A stretch of DNA of 39,121 nt. Source: Oscillospiraceae bacterium. GTDB taxonomy: Bacteria; Bacillota; Clostridia; Oscillospirales; Oscillospiraceae. The notes under the pieces are model-generated. The model was not told where the DNA came from. It saw nothing but the letters and a program-made list of their open reading frames with translations, and searched no databases. The translations under genes were made by a program, and so were the position numbers. Below, piece after piece: positions 21,136-27,705 of this stretch (the stretch's first letter is position 1; each line of letters starts with the position of its first letter). The stretch lies in assembly GCA_902795345.1 (NCBI GenBank), contig CADBKO010000025.1, positions 1 through 39,121 of the forward strand, given 5' to 3'.

Positions 21136-23568
21136 ATGAAAAAGATCTTGACTATGCTCCTCGCCCTTCTCCTGCTGACGGGCCTCATGGCTCCGGCGGT
21201 CATGGCGGCGGGGGAAGTCACCGTTTACGTCAATGTGGCGGAAAACGGCGCCGCCGGTATCGGCGAGAAATCCGGCGAACCCATGGTCGCCGTGCCCATC
21301 ACCGTGCCCAAGGGCTCCGTGGTGGACGACGTGCTGATGGCCCTCCATCTGAAGGAGTGCAACGGCGGCGCAGCGGGCTACAAGAGCACCAAGATGGATA
21401 TGTACGGCTCCACCACCTACATGATCGCCACCTGGTTCGGCCGCCCCATCGAATATGCGGACAACGCCAAGAGCGTGACCGCCTGGAAGAACCACAACAT
21501 GAGCACCGGCCTGGGCAGCACCGTGAAGGACGGCGACGTGGTGGACGTCTGCGTCTACACCACCGTCAGCACCCAGAACTTCACCTTCAGTTACTACGGC
21601 CTGGCCTGGATGGACTACTATGAAGTGGACGCGGGCGTGAACGAGAGCTTCACCGTGGGCTGCTGGCGCAGCGCCATGGACATGACCACCTTCCAGTACA
21701 ACGACGAGCCCTGCACCAACATGCCCGTCACCGTCAACGGCATGAATTCCAGCTTCAAGGTGCAGTCTGACGGCAGCCTGCCCCTGAGCTTCAGCGAAGC
21801 GGGCACCTACTATGTCTGCGTGGGCGGCGACACCGCCTACGGCGCGGCCCTGATGAAGGTCAACGTCACCGAGGGCGGCTCCTTCGTGGGCCACCAGATT
21901 CCCCCGCCGGGGCGTATGGCCGCCTCCGGGCTGGAGGGTGAAGCCGGGGGTAGCCCCATCACCGTCTACGCCACCATCACCGACTACGGCACCTGCCTCA
22001 AGAGCGAGAAGACCGGGGAGAACCTGGTCGCCGTGCCCGTCACCGTTCCCGAAGGGGCCACCCTGGACGACGTGCTGAACGCCATCAACGCCCAGCATGC
22101 CAACGCGGGCGAGGAGGGCTATTCCTCCGCCAGCATGGAGATGTACGGCAGCGCCATGTACTACGTCGTCAAGTGGTTCGGCAACAATGTGGACGGCGCT
22201 TCCGGCGCCACCCGCCTCTTCAACGCCTATGTGGGCACCGACATGACCAGCACCCTGGCCACCCCCGTGAAGGACGGCGATTTCATCTACGCCAACATCT
22301 ATGGCCTGGGGGCTACCGGTGAAGGCGGCTACGGTTTCTCTTATGAATACTATGGCCTCGGTTATTTCGATTATCCCACCGCCGAAGCCGGCGTGGGCGA
22401 CGAAGTGGTGCTCCACCCCTACACCCAGGCCATGGCGGGCATGATGGGCGGCGAATACCGCACCACCCCCCTCACCGACATGGACATCTACGTTAACGGC
22501 GAAAAGGCGGACTTCAAGGTGGACTCCACCGGCGAAGTGAAGCTCAGCTTCGACAAGGCGGGGGTCTATGACATCCTGGCCGTGGGCGACAAGACCAAGC
22601 CCGTGGCCGCCATGCGGCTCACCGTTTCCGAAGGCGCGACCTTCGATCCCAACGCGGGCACCGTGGACATCAGCGACGTGCTCCAGGGCAACCTCTCCGC
22701 CCCCGGCCACGGCACCGGCGACCCCGTCACCGTCTATGTCTCCGTCACCGACAAGGGCAAGTACGCCATGAGCGAGAAGACGGGAGAATACATGATCGCC
22801 GTTCCCGTCACCGTGCCCGGCGGCAGCACCGTGGACGACGTGCTGCAGAAGTTCAACGACATGGAAGCCAATGCCGGCGCCATGGGCTATTCTTCCACCA
22901 AGATGGACATGTGGGGCACCGCCATGTACTCCATCTCCAAGTGGTTCGGCAAGGACAACAACTCCATGGACGGCTCCGAATACTCCATCGCCGCCTGGCG
23001 CAACCGCAACACCCAGAGCACCCTGGCGGAGAAGGTGGAGGAAGGCGACCTGATCGACGTCAACATCTACGGCGTCAAGAGCTCCATGAACTGGTCTTAC
23101 AGCTACTGGGGCCTGGCTTACTTCAATTTCGGCAGCGTGAAGGCCGGCGTCAACGACGAGATCGAGCTGATGGCCTATCACTCCACCATGGACGCCCAGT
23201 CCTTCCAGTGGAAAGACTTTGTCAGCGCCAACCTGACCGTCTATGTCAACGGTGAGAAATCCGACGCCACCGTGGGCAGCGACGGCAAGCTGAAGCTGAA
23301 ATTCGACAAGCCCGGCACTTACTATGTGCTGGCCGAGCCCAGTGACGACACCTTCGGCGCCGCTACCGCCAAGATCGTCATCGAGGAAGGCGCTTCCTTC
23401 AAGGACAACGCCCCCCAGACCCAGGTGGAAAACGCCATCGTCACCCCCACCAAGGTCAATTACGGTCCCATCGCCAAGATCGGCCTCATCGTCCTGGTGG
23501 TCATCATCGTCCTGATCGCGGTGATCCGCGCGGTCAAGAAGAGCAAGAAGGGCAAGGAGGACGAATAA
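21136..23568 (+). CDS. Membrane-anchored surface protein with three ~250-aa repeats
   Basis: An 810-aa exported protein. Residues 1-25 are a signal peptide (MKKILTMLLALLLLTGLMAP then AVMAAG). Three tandem units begin at about residues 26, 272 and 528, each opening with a strand such as VTVYVNVAENG, then VAVPITVPKGSVVDDVL, a Tyr-Met-Trp-rich core (KMDMYGSTTYMIATWFG), VKDGDVVDV and an Ig-like ending (AGTYYVCVGGD). The first part of each unit recalls DUF4430-type domains, a weak match. Residues 781-799 are a C-terminal transmembrane helix followed by KKSKKGKEDE, so the repeats face outside. Role unknown: adhesion or ligand binding. GGGAGGA precedes the ATG. Confidence 0.8.
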   Translation: MKKILTMLLALLLLTGLMAPAVMAAGEVTVYVNVAENGAAGIGEKSGEPMVAVPITVPKGSVVDDVLMALHLKECNGGAAGYKSTKMDMYGSTTYMIATWFGRPIEYADNAKSVTAWKNHNMSTGLGSTVKDGDVVDVCVYTTVSTQNFTFSYYGLAWMDYYEVDAGVNESFTVGCWRSAMDMTTFQYNDEPCTNMPVTVNGMNSSFKVQSDGSLPLSFSEAGTYYVCVGGDTAYGAALMKVNVTEGGSFVGHQIPPPGRMAASGLEGEAGGSPITVYATITDYGTCLKSEKTGENLVAVPVTVPEGATLDDVLNAINAQHANAGEEGYSSASMEMYGSAMYYVVKWFGNNVDGASGATRLFNAYVGTDMTSTLATPVKDGDFIYANIYGLGATGEGGYGFSYEYYGLGYFDYPTAEAGVGDEVVLHPYTQAMAGMMGGEYRTTPLTDMDIYVNGEKADFKVDSTGEVKLSFDKAGVYDILAVGDKTKPVAAMRLTVSEGATFDPNAGTVDISDVLQGNLSAPGHGTGDPVTVYVSVTDKGKYAMSEKTGEYMIAVPVTVPGGSTVDDVLQKFNDMEANAGAMGYSSTKMDMWGTAMYSISKWFGKDNNSMDGSEYSIAAWRNRNTQSTLAEKVEEGDLIDVNIYGVKSSMNWSYSYWGLAYFNFGSVKAGVNDEIELMAYHSTMDAQSFQWKDFVSANLTVYVNGEKSDATVGSDGKLKLKFDKPGTYYVLAEPSDDTFGAATAKIVIEEGASFKDNAPQTQVENAIVTPTKVNYGPIAKIGLIVLVVIIVLIAVIRAVKKSKKGKEDE
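21211..23400 (+). repeat. Three tandem coding repeats of ~750 bp
   Basis: Units start near 21,211, 21,952 and 22,720. The opening of each encodes TVY(V/A)xxTDxG-type residues then (E/K)xTGExxxAVPVTVP. The copies differ at many positions, so the duplication is not recent. Confidence 0.75.
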
Positions 23569-23629
23569 GACCGGGGTCGGTCACAGGCTTATCCGGCATA
23601 ACACCGTAAGTTCAGTCGAAAGGAATGTA

Positions 23630-24853
23630 ATGATAATGAGCGAGACCATAACGAAGAAAAAGAACGCCCGCATCGCATCTGTGGAATTCTGGCGCTTCCT
23701 CTTCACCGTTCTCGTCATGCTGTATCACCTGGAAATATACTATACCAGCGGAAAGCTCTTCCCCTCCGGCACCAGCGCCGTTGAATTCTTCTTCGTGCTG
23801 TCGGGCTTTCTCATCGCCCTCTCCGCGGGCCATTGGTTCGAGAAGAATCCCGAGCCTCTGAGCGCCAAGGACGCGGCGGCCAAGGCCACCCAGTTCGTCT
23901 GGAAAAAGGTCAAGGCCATCCTCCCCGTGATCATCGTCACCCTGATCCTGCACTATGCCATGAACGGCGGCGGCTTCTCCCGCAAGAACACCCTGGACGC
24001 CATCCTCAACTCCGAATGGGACATCCTGTTCATGGTGGGCACCCCCTTCGGCTATGCCAACGGCGGCTGTCCCATCGTGCCCCTCTGGTTCCTGACGGCC
24101 CTGTTCGTGGCGGGCTATGTCTACACCTACATGCTCTACCGCAAATTCCACTTCACCCTGTTCCTGGCCCCCCTGCTGGGCGTGCTGCTCTATTCCTTCT
24201 TCACGCTGAATTCCTCCCTGGTGCTGGACTTCTACGCGAAGATGGGCTTCATGACCGCCGGCATGGTGAAGGCCTTCGCTGAGGTGGCCCTGGGCATGGC
24301 GATGTACAGCCTCTACGCCCACCTGAGCAAGAAGAAGATCAGCCCCCTGTGGGAAGTGGTGCTGACGCTGCTGATGCTCTTCTCCATCTACCGCTATTTC
24401 GCCCTGACCATCAAGGTGAATTCCAGTCTGGACAACTTCCGGCGCATCGTCTACATCATGATCATCATCCTGCTCTCCTTCCTGAACAAGGATATGATCA
24501 CCTCTGTGCTGAACCGCGGCTTTGCCCGCTTCCTGGGAAGCATCTCCATGACCATGTACGTCTGCCATTACACCCTCTGCAACTACTTCTTCGCAGTGGT
24601 CCGGGCCCTTTGGAAGAACAATCCCATGTCCACCTACCTGAAGGAGCTCAACGGCAGCGCAGGCGGCTTCGGCGGCTTCGGCGGCGGCACCATCAACTGG
24701 AAGATCCGCGTCTGCTATGTCGTCTTCGTGTTCGTGATCGCCCTCCTCATCCATTATCTGGTGAAGCTGATCACGAAGCTGCTTACCCCCAAGCCCAAGG
24801 CGGCTCCCCCCGCAAATCCCGAGACGGTCCCCGCGCCCAGCGCGGCGGAATGA
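23630..24853 (+). CDS. Acyltransferase-3 family membrane protein
   Basis: A 407-aa integral membrane protein with about ten hydrophobic helices. The family hallmark is at the N-terminus: RIASVEFWRFLFTVLVMLYH with the conserved Arg and the catalytic-type His, then FPSGTSAVEFFFVLSGFLIA. These proteins O-acylate extracytoplasmic sugars, peptidoglycan or lipids. The C-terminus is a Pro/Ala-rich cytoplasmic tail. ATG 23630 has AGGA 5 nt upstream; ATG 23636 is also in frame. It follows the surface protein by 61 bp with no terminator seen between, so the two may be co-transcribed and the enzyme may modify the envelope that displays the repeats. Confidence 0.88.
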   Translation: MIMSETITKKKNARIASVEFWRFLFTVLVMLYHLEIYYTSGKLFPSGTSAVEFFFVLSGFLIALSAGHWFEKNPEPLSAKDAAAKATQFVWKKVKAILPVIIVTLILHYAMNGGGFSRKNTLDAILNSEWDILFMVGTPFGYANGGCPIVPLWFLTALFVAGYVYTYMLYRKFHFTLFLAPLLGVLLYSFFTLNSSLVLDFYAKMGFMTAGMVKAFAEVALGMAMYSLYAHLSKKKISPLWEVVLTLLMLFSIYRYFALTIKVNSSLDNFRRIVYIMIIILLSFLNKDMITSVLNRGFARFLGSISMTMYVCHYTLCNYFFAVVRALWKNNPMSTYLKELNGSAGGFGGFGGGTINWKIRVCYVVFVFVIALLIHYLVKLITKLLTPKPKAAPPANPETVPAPSAAE

Positions 24854-24870
24854 TATCCCCCTTTTCCCCA

Positions 24871-24905
24871 AAAGGCCGCGCTGCTTTTTTGCAGCGCGGC
24901 CTTTT
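24871..24905 (+). terminator. Strong intrinsic terminator after acyltransferase
   Basis: GGCCGCGCTGC (24874-24884), loop TTTTTT, GCAGCGCGGCC (24891-24901), then TTTTG, with AAA before the stem. A perfect 11-bp stem flanked by A- and T-runs. Confidence 0.92.
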
Positions 24906-24910
24906 GTATC

Positions 24911-24939
24911 TTTACTATCCGGCAGTTTTGCGGTATGGT
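24911..24939 (+). promoter_or_regulatory. Promoter of the barnase-barstar pair
   Basis: TTTACT (24911-24916), 17-bp spacer, TATGGT (24934-24939), 35 bp before the GTG start. It lies directly after a strong terminator, so the pair has its own transcript. Confidence 0.55.
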
Positions 24940-24974
24940 AGTAACAGGAATCCACACAGCAAAGGAGCGAGACT

Positions 24975-25637
24975 GTGAAAACGCTTTGGAAAAGATTGTT
25001 GCCGCTGGTGCTGATCCTGGTCCTGATCCTGGCAGGCTGCGCCCCTGCGGTGGTCCCGGACGGCCCGGAGGACGATGGCGATTATGTGAATTTTGAGACC
25101 TTCCGGCCCACGGAGGCCCCGCCGGAAACGGCGGAACCCGCCCCGGAGCCCTCGGACGAAACGGCACCGCCCACTGCAGAACCGGCGCCGGAGCCGGAGG
25201 CGACGCCGGAACCCACGATAGAACCGACGCCCGAGCCTACACCGGAGCCTACGCCCGAGCCTACTCCCGAACCTACGCCGGAGCCCACGCCCAGCCTGCC
25301 GGAGGACGGCAGCTACACCACCAAGGAGGACGTGGCCCTCTATATCCACCTCTACGGGCATCTGCCGGACAACTTCATCACCAAGAAGGAAGCCCAGGAC
25401 CTGGGCTGGAGCGGCGGCAGCCTGGAGAAATACGCCCCCGGCAAGTGCATCGGCGGCGACCGCTTCGGCAATTACGAGGGCCTATTGCCCAAGGGCAAGA
25501 AATACACGGAATGTGACATCGACACCCTGGGGGCCAAGAGCCGTGGAGCGAAGCGCATCGTCTACTCCGACGACGGCTGCATCTACTATACCGACGACCA
25601 TTACGAGAGCTTTACGCTGCTCTATGGGGAGGAATAA
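24975..25637 (+). CDS. Lipoprotein-anchored barnase-family ribonuclease
   Basis: A 220-aa exported RNase. Residues 1-22 are a lipoprotein signal with lipobox LAGC (C22). Residues 40-108 are an acidic, Pro-rich stalk ending in PEPT repeats. Residues 111-220 align along their whole length with barnase: KLPDNYITKSEAQALGW corresponds to HLPDNFITKKEAQDLGW. All catalytic residues are kept: K137 (barnase K27), E179 (E73), R190 (R83), R194 (R87), H209 (H102). It should be active on RNA outside the cell, tethered to the membrane with the stalk spanning part of the wall. GTG 24975 has AAAGGAG 7 nt upstream. The inhibitor gene follows after 2 nt. Possible roles are contact-dependent attack or nutrient RNA degradation. 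Confidence 0.93.
   Translation: MKTLWKRLLPLVLILVLILAGCAPAVVPDGPEDDGDYVNFETFRPTEAPPETAEPAPEPSDETAPPTAEPAPEPEATPEPTIEPTPEPTPEPTPEPTPEPTPEPTPSLPEDGSYTTKEDVALYIHLYGHLPDNFITKKEAQDLGWSGGSLEKYAPGKCIGGDRFGNYEGLLPKGKKYTECDIDTLGAKSRGAKRIVYSDDGCIYYTDDHYESFTLLYGEE
25222..25291 (+). repeat. 12-bp tandem coding repeat (PTPE stalk)
   Basis: About six degenerate copies of a 12-bp unit of the form CCnGAGCCTACG encode Pro-Thr-Pro-Glu repeats in the stalk of the barnase lipoprotein. Copy number could vary by slippage and would change only stalk length, as the unit is a multiple of three. Confidence 0.75.
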
Positions 25638-25639
25638 GC

Positions 25640-26725
25640 ATGAAGAAATATGAACTGGACGGACGCCTTTGCCTGGATAAGGAGGATCTCTGCCTGCGGC
25701 TCATCGCCCTGCTTCATTTTCCCGAATACTGCGGGCACAACCTGGACGCCCTTTACGACTGCCTCACCACCCTGCCGGAGGCTGCGGAGCTGACGGTCAC
25801 CCACTTTGACTCCCTGGAAAAACGGCTGGGGAGCTGGGGCCGGCGGCTGCGCAAAATGCTGCTGGACGCCGCCGACGGTCAGCGGCTGCTGGTCTCCCTG
25901 CCGGAGGCGGAGGAGCCTACGGCGGCGGAGGTCAACGCCCTGGGCAGCACCCTGGAGCAGGAGCTGCTGCTGCGCTACTCCCCCATCGCCCTGAAGCTCC
26001 TGTGGTCGGAGGAGGACATCCCCGAGGGGACGGTCCGGCCCTGGGCGGCGGAGGGCCGCCGTCTGGCCATGTGCCAGGCCTTCGCCCTGGTGCGGCGCAA
26101 CAGGAAGGCTTATACCATGCTGAAGGACGACCACTGGTGCGTCTGGCCCCTGGTGGGCTATAAGCTCTGCCCGCTGGAGGACGAGGACTATACGTACATG
26201 GGCACCAAGTTCTTCTTGAAGGACCCCCAGCGGGGCGTCCGCTTCCTGCGGGAGGAATACCCCATACTCAAGGGGGACGCCCCCATCGGCTTTGCCATCG
26301 CCCCCCTTCGCAGCGCCTCCTTCGTCCCCGATGCGGTGACCATCTACTGCAACCCCGCCCAGATCCGCAGCCTGCTCATGGCCGCCAAATTCACCACCGG
26401 TAATATGCTGCCCCTGAATCTGGACCCGGTGGATTCCTGCGTCCATTCCACCATCCCCGTGCTGAACGGCAAGGATTTCAACATCACCTTCCCGGACCCC
26501 GGGGAATATGAACGGGGCCTCACGGATGAAAACGAGGTCATGTTCACCCTGCGGGGGGACCTGCTGGAGCCCCTGACGGAGAGCATAAAGACCTTCGGGA
26601 AGATCGGCTTCGGCTACCAGGGCCTTCAGATGGAGATGGACATGAATTTCCCCCGGCCCGAGTTTTACAACAAGATGTTCGAGAAGTGGGGCCTCGCCAC
26701 CGGGGAAATCTGGACACACCGGTAG
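25640..26725 (+). CDS. Barstar domain fused to DUF169
   Basis: A 361-aa cytoplasmic protein. Residues 1-88 are barstar: FPEYCGHNLDALYDCLTTLP matches barstar's LPEYYGENLDALWDCLTGW, keeping the barnase-binding Y30, N34, D36 and D40 (barstar Y29, N33, D35, D39); W38 is Tyr here. Residues 100-345 match DUF169: LLLRYSPIALKLLW, MCQAFALVRRN, FVPDAVTIYCNPAQIRSLL, CVHSTIPVLNGKDFNITFP, with conserved cysteines. DUF169 has no settled function. The reading frame is continuous with no internal ribosome site noted, so it is a true fusion. Its ribosome site (GGAGGA) lies in the last codons of the barnase gene. The barstar part should protect the producer; the DUF169 part may sense, anchor or add a second function. 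Confidence 0.88.
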   Translation: MKKYELDGRLCLDKEDLCLRLIALLHFPEYCGHNLDALYDCLTTLPEAAELTVTHFDSLEKRLGSWGRRLRKMLLDAADGQRLLVSLPEAEEPTAAEVNALGSTLEQELLLRYSPIALKLLWSEEDIPEGTVRPWAAEGRRLAMCQAFALVRRNRKAYTMLKDDHWCVWPLVGYKLCPLEDEDYTYMGTKFFLKDPQRGVRFLREEYPILKGDAPIGFAIAPLRSASFVPDAVTIYCNPAQIRSLLMAAKFTTGNMLPLNLDPVDSCVHSTIPVLNGKDFNITFPDPGEYERGLTDENEVMFTLRGDLLEPLTESIKTFGKIGFGYQGLQMEMDMNFPRPEFYNKMFEKWGLATGEIWTHR

Positions 26726-26733
26726 CGTCCTTA

Positions 26734-26834
26734 TTCGCCGGAATGGCGAGTATCCGCGTAAAGCGCGAATACCCGCATGATTCCGGCGAAACGTCCTTTC
26801 CGAAACGGAAACACTTCGTTGGTTTCCGTTTCGG
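26734..26834. other. Two consecutive long hairpins after the barstar-DUF169 gene
   Basis: Hairpin 1: TTCGCCGGAAT (26734-26744) / ATTCCGGCGAA (26780-26790), with an inner stem GTATCCGCG (26750-26758) / CGCGAATAC (26764-26772) with one mismatch. Hairpin 2: CCGAAACGGAAAC (26800-26812) / GTTTCCGTTTCGG (26822-26834), perfect 13 bp, followed by TTCTTA. They are in the 273-bp gap 26,726-26,998. Either could end transcription or stabilise the 3' end. Confidence 0.65.
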
Positions 26835-26904
26835 TTCTTAATAATCCTGATTCGCCGGGCTCCCCCATCGGACCGAAGCGAACGGCGGGCCGCCTGACAT
26901 GACG

Positions 26905-26943
26905 CTGACGCGCATCCTATTTCGGATACGCGTCAGGTTTTTC
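26905..26943 (+). terminator. Third hairpin with U-tract before the ABC operon
   Basis: CTGACGCGCATCC (26905-26917) / GGATACGCGTCAG (26924-26936), one mismatch, then GTTTTTC. The T-run abuts the -35 box of the ABC-exporter promoter. Confidence 0.75.
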
Positions 26944-26972
26944 TTGACAATCTCACAATTTGATATCATAAT
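26944..26972 (+). promoter_or_regulatory. Strong SigA promoter of the ABC exporter operon
   Basis: Consensus TTGACA (26944-26949), 17-bp spacer, CATAAT (26967-26972). The -10 box lies inside a palindrome (26959-26981), so strong expression is probably held down by a repressor. Confidence 0.8.
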
Positions 26973-26981
26973 GATATCAAA
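26959..26981. promoter_or_regulatory. Palindromic operator overlapping the -10 box
   Basis: Arms TTTGATATCA (26959-26968) and TGATATCAAA (26972-26981) are perfect inverted repeats around a 3-nt centre. The position over the -10 is that of a repressor operator. No regulator gene is encoded next to the operon, unlike typical GntR-controlled exporters. Confidence 0.75.
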
Positions 26982-26998
26982 TTCAGGAGGACATGACT

Positions 26999-27703
26999 AT
27001 GCTGCACATCGAACACCTGACCAAGACCTACGGCGACAAGCGGGCGGTGGACGACCTCACCCTCCACATCGCGCCGGGAGAGATCTACGGCTTCATCGGC
27101 CACAACGGGGCGGGCAAGACCACCACCCTGAAATGCATCGCGGGCATACTCCGCTTCGACACCGGGGAGATCGTCATCGACGGTCACAGCGTCAAGGAAG
27201 CGCCCCTCGAATGTAAGAAACGCATCGCCTATATCCCGGACAACCCGGATCTCTATGATTTCATGACGGGCATCCAGTTTTTGAATTTCATTGCGGACAT
27301 TTTCGGCATCGACGCCGGGACCAGAGAGGAGCGGATCGCCAAATATGCCGCTTCCTTTGAGCTGACGGAGGACCTGGCCCAGCCCATCGCCGCCTACTCC
27401 CACGGCATGAAGCAGAAGCTGGCCATGATCGCCGCCTGGCTCCATGCGCCGAAGCTGATCCTCATGGACGAGCCCTTCGTGGGGCTGGACCCCAAGGCCT
27501 CCCACCTGCTGAAAACCATGATGCGCGCCTTCTGCGACGAGGGCGGGGCCATCTTCTTCTCCACCCATGTGCTGGAGGTGGCGGAAAAGCTCTGCGACAA
27601 AGTGGCCATCATCAAAAACGGCAGGCTGGTGAAGGCGGGAAGCATGGAGGAAGTCAAGGGCGACGAAAGCCTGGAATCGGTCTTTCTGGAATTGGAGGAC
27701 TGA
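26999..27703 (+). CDS. ABC transporter ATP-binding protein
   Basis: A 234-aa cytoplasmic ATPase. Walker A is IGHNGAGKTTT, the Q-loop region is NPDLYDFMTG, the signature is YSHGMKQKLAMI, Walker B is LILMDEPFVGLD and the H-loop His is in FFSTHVLE. The CcmA-like subgroup usually pairs with ABC-2 or similar exporters. ATG 26999 has AGGAGG 8 nt upstream; ATG 26993 is too close to it. The permease gene starts 2 nt after the stop. Driven by the palindrome-controlled promoter at 26944. Confidence 0.95.
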   Translation: MLHIEHLTKTYGDKRAVDDLTLHIAPGEIYGFIGHNGAGKTTTLKCIAGILRFDTGEIVIDGHSVKEAPLECKKRIAYIPDNPDLYDFMTGIQFLNFIADIFGIDAGTREERIAKYAASFELTEDLAQPIAAYSHGMKQKLAMIAAWLHAPKLILMDEPFVGLDPKASHLLKTMMRAFCDEGGAIFFSTHVLEVAEKLCDKVAIIKNGRLVKAGSMEEVKGDESLESVFLELED

Positions 27704-27705
27704 CC

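Noticed and set aside
21001..23181. A 726-codon frame antisense to the triple-repeat surface protein
   Set aside because: Shadow of a repetitive GC-rich gene. The Val/His/Gly-rich pattern simply mirrors the repeats on the other strand.
25200..25295. Regularly spaced short repeats, considered as a CRISPR-like array
   Set aside because: The 12-bp units are in frame, have no spacers and encode the PTPE stalk of the barnase lipoprotein.
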